NCBI GenBank assembly: GCA_937929835.1 | Contig: CALFUU010000082.1 | Span: 1-34,992, forward strand | Length of the DNA stretch: 34,992 bases | Direction of reading: 5' to 3' | Origin: an uncultured Saprospiraceae bacterium | Lineage (GTDB): Bacteria; Bacteroidota; Bacteroidia; Chitinophagales; Saprospiraceae | In this document: piece after piece, positions 32,267 through 34,992 of the stretch | Layout: every line of letters starts with the position of its first letter | Position numbering within the stretch: position 1 is the first letter of the stretch | Notes under the pieces: generated by a model | Databases searched by the model: none | Seen by the model: only the letters and a program-made list of their open reading frames with translations | What the model was told of the DNA's origin: nothing | Program-made: the position numbers and the translations under genes

Positions 32267-34429
32267 TTGAAAGTCCTTCTCATCACACCACCTTTTACTC
32301 AGCTGAGCACTCCTTATCCTGCCACAGCCTACATTAAGGGTTATCTCAACACGCTAGCTGTAGAGAGTGATCAGGTGGATCTCGGACTAGAGACGATCTT
32401 AGCTTTATTCTCCAAAGAGGGTTTAGGCAGAGTGTTTGGAGAGGTAGACAGAACAGCCCTATCGAGTGATAATAGCCAACGCATCTACGCCTTTCGGGAT
32501 AAGTATATATCTACCATAGATGCTGTGATTGGCTTTCTTCAAGATCAGGATACAACTTTGGCCCACTTTATTTGTGAACGTAATTTTTTACCCGAAGCGA
32601 GTAAGTTTGATCAGCTCGAAGAATTAGACTGGGCTTTTGGGACGATGGGCATTAGAGATAAAGCCAGGCACTTGGCTACACTTTATCTAGAAGACTTGGG
32701 CGACTTCATATCAGAGGAGATAGACCCCCATTTTGGATTTAGTCGTTACGCGGAGCGGCTCAGTAGCTCAGCCAAAAGTTTTGATGATATTCATAGAGAA
32801 GTGGAGACACGATCTAGTTTAGTCATCCAACTGATGTTAGATATTCTTGAGAAAAAGATAAAAGAGGGACAGCCGCAATTGGTTTGTTTGTCGGTTCCTT
32901 TTCCTGGTAATCTTTACGCTGCACTGAAGGCTGGACAGTGGTTGAAAAAATATCGGCCACACGTCAAGGTGGCTATGGGTGGCGGCTACCCTAATACGGA
33001 ATTGCGGTCTTTATCTGATTCGCGTATTTTTGATTATGTGGACTACATTACTCTAGATGATGGCGAGACACCTCTCAACAATCTCATAGAGCATCTAATA
33101 GGAGAACGAGAAGCTTTCTTATTGAAAAGAACTTTGGTCCGTACAGAAGGTAAGGTGGTTTACCATAATGGTAGTCTCCACGCAGATGTTCCTCAGGCGC
33201 AAGTAGGCACACCAGATTATACAGGTCTTCCACTTCGCCGATATCTATCCGTTATACAACTCACCAATCCTATGCACAGGATGTGGAGTGATGGCCGGTG
33301 GAACAAGTTAACGATGGCACATGGTTGCTATTGGGGCAAGTGTACTTTCTGTGACATCTCACTAGATTACATTAAAAATTATGAAGCGTCGTCTGCAGAG
33401 CTCATCGTCGATAGAATGGAGCAGTTGGTTCAGCAAACCCAAGAGCGAGGCTTCCACTTTGTCGATGAGGCCGCCCCGCCTGCATTGATGAAAGCGGTGG
33501 CCATAGAAATCCTAAAAAGGAAGCTGGTCGTTACCTGGTGGACCAACATTCGTTTTGAGAAAAGCTTCCATTATGACCTTTGTCGATTGTTGGCGGCTTC
33601 TGGTTGTGTAGCGGTCTCAGGAGGACTCGAAGTCGCCTCTGACCGATTGCTCGCGCTTATAGATAAAGGCGTAACGATAGAGCAGGTCACACAAGTCAAT
33701 GATAACTTTACCCAAGCAGGCATAATGGTCCACGCCTATCTGATGTATGGATTTCCGACCCAGACAGAGCAGGAGACCATAGATTCTCTAGAAGTGGTCC
33801 GACAAATGTTTGAAGCGGGTGTGCTGCAGTCTGGATTCTGGCATCGCTTTGCTATGACGGCACATAGTCCTGTGGGTATGCAACCCGATATCTTTCAGGT
33901 AAGCGTCTCTGATCCAGAAGTAGGTTCTTTTGCCAATAATGATCTTGAGCACGAAGACCCTGAGGGTGGCAACCACCAACTGTTTTCTGCTGGACTAAAA
34001 AAGTCTTTGTATAATTATATGCACGGCGTAGGTTTAGATTTTGAATTACAAGAATGGTTTGATCATCAAGTACCGACCACTACACATCCTCCTGATCTTA
34101 TCGAACAACACCTAGCTGCGCCGCGCCGAAGAGAAGTCCAGGCTAGGTCAAAAATTATGTGGATCGGTGGACCTGTAGGCATAACTCAACATAATGGAAA
34201 GACTGTATTGACGGTCTATGCCAAAGAAGAAGACGTGAGATTAGATATGATGGAGTCAGCAGCTCGTTGGTTGGAATTACTACTCAATACCACGTTGACG
34301 TCAGGGTATACCTGCACCTACAAAGAAATCCAAGACAACTATATAAGTGCGGAATTAGAGGATTTTACTTTATTCTGGTATGGTGCGGAGATGGAAACAC
34401 TTAAAACTTTAGGGTTATTACAATTATAG
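32267..34429 (+). CDS. B12-binding-domain radical SAM protein
   Basis: A 720-residue protein. The N-terminal third (1-290) resembles the cobalamin-binding module of B12-radical SAM enzymes, with MKVLLITPPF at the start and PHVKVAMGGGYPNTEL and DYITLDDGETPL near 225-270. The radical SAM core follows, with cluster cysteines 354, 359 and 362 in HGCYWGKCTFCD; this is CX4CX2C, not the usual CX3CX2C. VSGGLEVASDRLL and HAYLMYGFPTQTEQET are SAM-core beta-strands. The C-terminal 150 residues have no known fold. The start is TTG 32267 with AAGG 9 bases upstream; there is no nearby in-frame ATG. Four bases separate it from the DUF2199-like gene. It may methylate or rearrange an unknown substrate. Confidence 0.88.
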   Translation: MKVLLITPPFTQLSTPYPATAYIKGYLNTLAVESDQVDLGLETILALFSKEGLGRVFGEVDRTALSSDNSQRIYAFRDKYISTIDAVIGFLQDQDTTLAHFICERNFLPEASKFDQLEELDWAFGTMGIRDKARHLATLYLEDLGDFISEEIDPHFGFSRYAERLSSSAKSFDDIHREVETRSSLVIQLMLDILEKKIKEGQPQLVCLSVPFPGNLYAALKAGQWLKKYRPHVKVAMGGGYPNTELRSLSDSRIFDYVDYITLDDGETPLNNLIEHLIGEREAFLLKRTLVRTEGKVVYHNGSLHADVPQAQVGTPDYTGLPLRRYLSVIQLTNPMHRMWSDGRWNKLTMAHGCYWGKCTFCDISLDYIKNYEASSAELIVDRMEQLVQQTQERGFHFVDEAAPPALMKAVAIEILKRKLVVTWWTNIRFEKSFHYDLCRLLAASGCVAVSGGLEVASDRLLALIDKGVTIEQVTQVNDNFTQAGIMVHAYLMYGFPTQTEQETIDSLEVVRQMFEAGVLQSGFWHRFAMTAHSPVGMQPDIFQVSVSDPEVGSFANNDLEHEDPEGGNHQLFSAGLKKSLYNYMHGVGLDFELQEWFDHQVPTTTHPPDLIEQHLAAPRRREVQARSKIMWIGGPVGITQHNGKTVLTVYAKEEDVRLDMMESAARWLELLLNTTLTSGYTCTYKEIQDNYISAELEDFTLFWYGAEMETLKTLGLLQL

Positions 34430-34433
34430 CGCT

Positions 34434-34988
34434 ATGGAATATACTTGTAGAATTTGTGGTCGACAACACACCATATACTTTGGAGTCAAAGGCGAAAATA
34501 GTTCAGAGCTAAGAAAGTTAACTCAAGCATCTACATCTGTTGTCCACTACGATAAAGAGAAGGGCATTTATTTTATAGACGATACACTAGTTGTCTTGCC
34601 TGCTGTCTTATTGATACCAACGGCTTACCATACACCATTGTGGTTTGTTACTTGGGTAGAGGTAGACCGATCGCTTTATACGACAATAGAGGAGGATCAG
34701 ACAGTTATAGGGTGTAGAATGTTTGAGAATCTCCCACCTTATTATGACCAAGCCAAAGGATTGCGATGTTCTATCGAGCACCTTCCAGATGAAGACAATA
34801 AGCCGCTTATTACCATCTCAGAGGACAGCCCCCTCCGTACGGACCAACAAAAAGGTTTGTCTAAGGCTGCGCTTATACGCTTGATGGATGTGTTGCATCA
34901 CGATAAGGCATATACAGGTAGGATAGGCCGTAATCTTGAGGACATTTATTTGGATCAGTTAGCGGCTAAGATAGAGTTGGATAGGTGA
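34434..34988 (+). CDS. DUF2199-like protein
   Basis: A 184-residue protein that starts with a possible zinc knuckle half, CRICGRQH (Cys5, Cys8). The middle LWFVTWVEVDRSLY and the late PLITISEDSPLRTDQQKGLS, then LIRLMDVLHH, follow the layout of DUF2199 proteins. Only one Cys pair is visible, so a full zinc site would need other ligands. It is complete, ending in TGA near the window edge. It follows the radical SAM gene by 4 bases, so the two should be co-expressed. The function is unknown. Confidence 0.78.
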   Translation: MEYTCRICGRQHTIYFGVKGENSSELRKLTQASTSVVHYDKEKGIYFIDDTLVVLPAVLLIPTAYHTPLWFVTWVEVDRSLYTTIEEDQTVIGCRMFENLPPYYDQAKGLRCSIEHLPDEDNKPLITISEDSPLRTDQQKGLSKAALIRLMDVLHHDKAYTGRIGRNLEDIYLDQLAAKIELDR

Positions 34989-34992
34989 TGTA

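Overview
The window looks like a chromosomal segment of a Bacteroidota bacterium, probably a Saprospiria-like lineage. The phylum call rests on a hybrid two-component system (propeller sensor, kinase, receiver and AraC domain in one protein), a fused aspartokinase-homoserine dehydrogenase ThrA, a TlpA-type thioredoxin, several short Cys-lipoproteins, a cold-shock protein with a long charged N-terminus, and a promoter of the phylum's TTG/TAnnTTTG type. The finer placement is a guess. No rRNA, tRNA, CRISPR array or intact mobile element was seen.

Layout. 1-3.1 kb: an FCD-type GntR regulator with two operator-like repeats over its own promoter, a small lipoprotein, and a two-gene ABC exporter. 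3.2-12.4 kb: the threonine pathway thrA...thrB-thrC, split by 4.5 kb on the opposite strand that holds a 1360-residue hybrid sensor-regulator and a frameshifted relic of a CBM9-like carbohydrate-binding domain. Both thrA and thrB have an upstream 17-bp element, nearly identical between them, that fits the -24/-12 pattern of sigma-54 promoters. 12.0-13.5 kb: four copies of the perfect palindrome GTTCCACGTGGAAC, a parS-like chromosome-partitioning site, one inside thrC and three around small lipoprotein genes. This suggests the window lies near the replication origin. 14.5-17 kb: a secreted M1 metallopeptidase with a bidirectional terminator.

17-20.2 kb (minus strand): a heme A synthase, alpha/beta hydrolase and membrane histidine kinase operon. 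20.6-23.4 kb (plus strand): a dtd, MazG-like, SpoIIE-type phosphatase and TM2/TPR/SHOCT operon; the two operons diverge from a region with four related half-sites. 23.4-25.7 kb: a cold-shock protein, a 676-base gene-poor stretch, an unrecognised gene and a secreted TlpA-like thioredoxin. 26-29 kb: a tight operon of CBS-domain protein, POTRA/BamA-like outer-membrane protein and NAD kinase. 29-35 kb: a secreted DsbA/FrnE-like protein, an SDR, two small membrane proteins, a VF530-family protein, and a B12-binding radical SAM enzyme paired with a DUF2199-like protein.

Most of the window is ordinary core metabolism and envelope biology. The strongest unexplained signals are the parS-like cluster, including a segment apparently copied out of thrC, and the interrupted thr locus with twin sigma-54-like elements. 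All calls come from reading the sequence; no database search was run.
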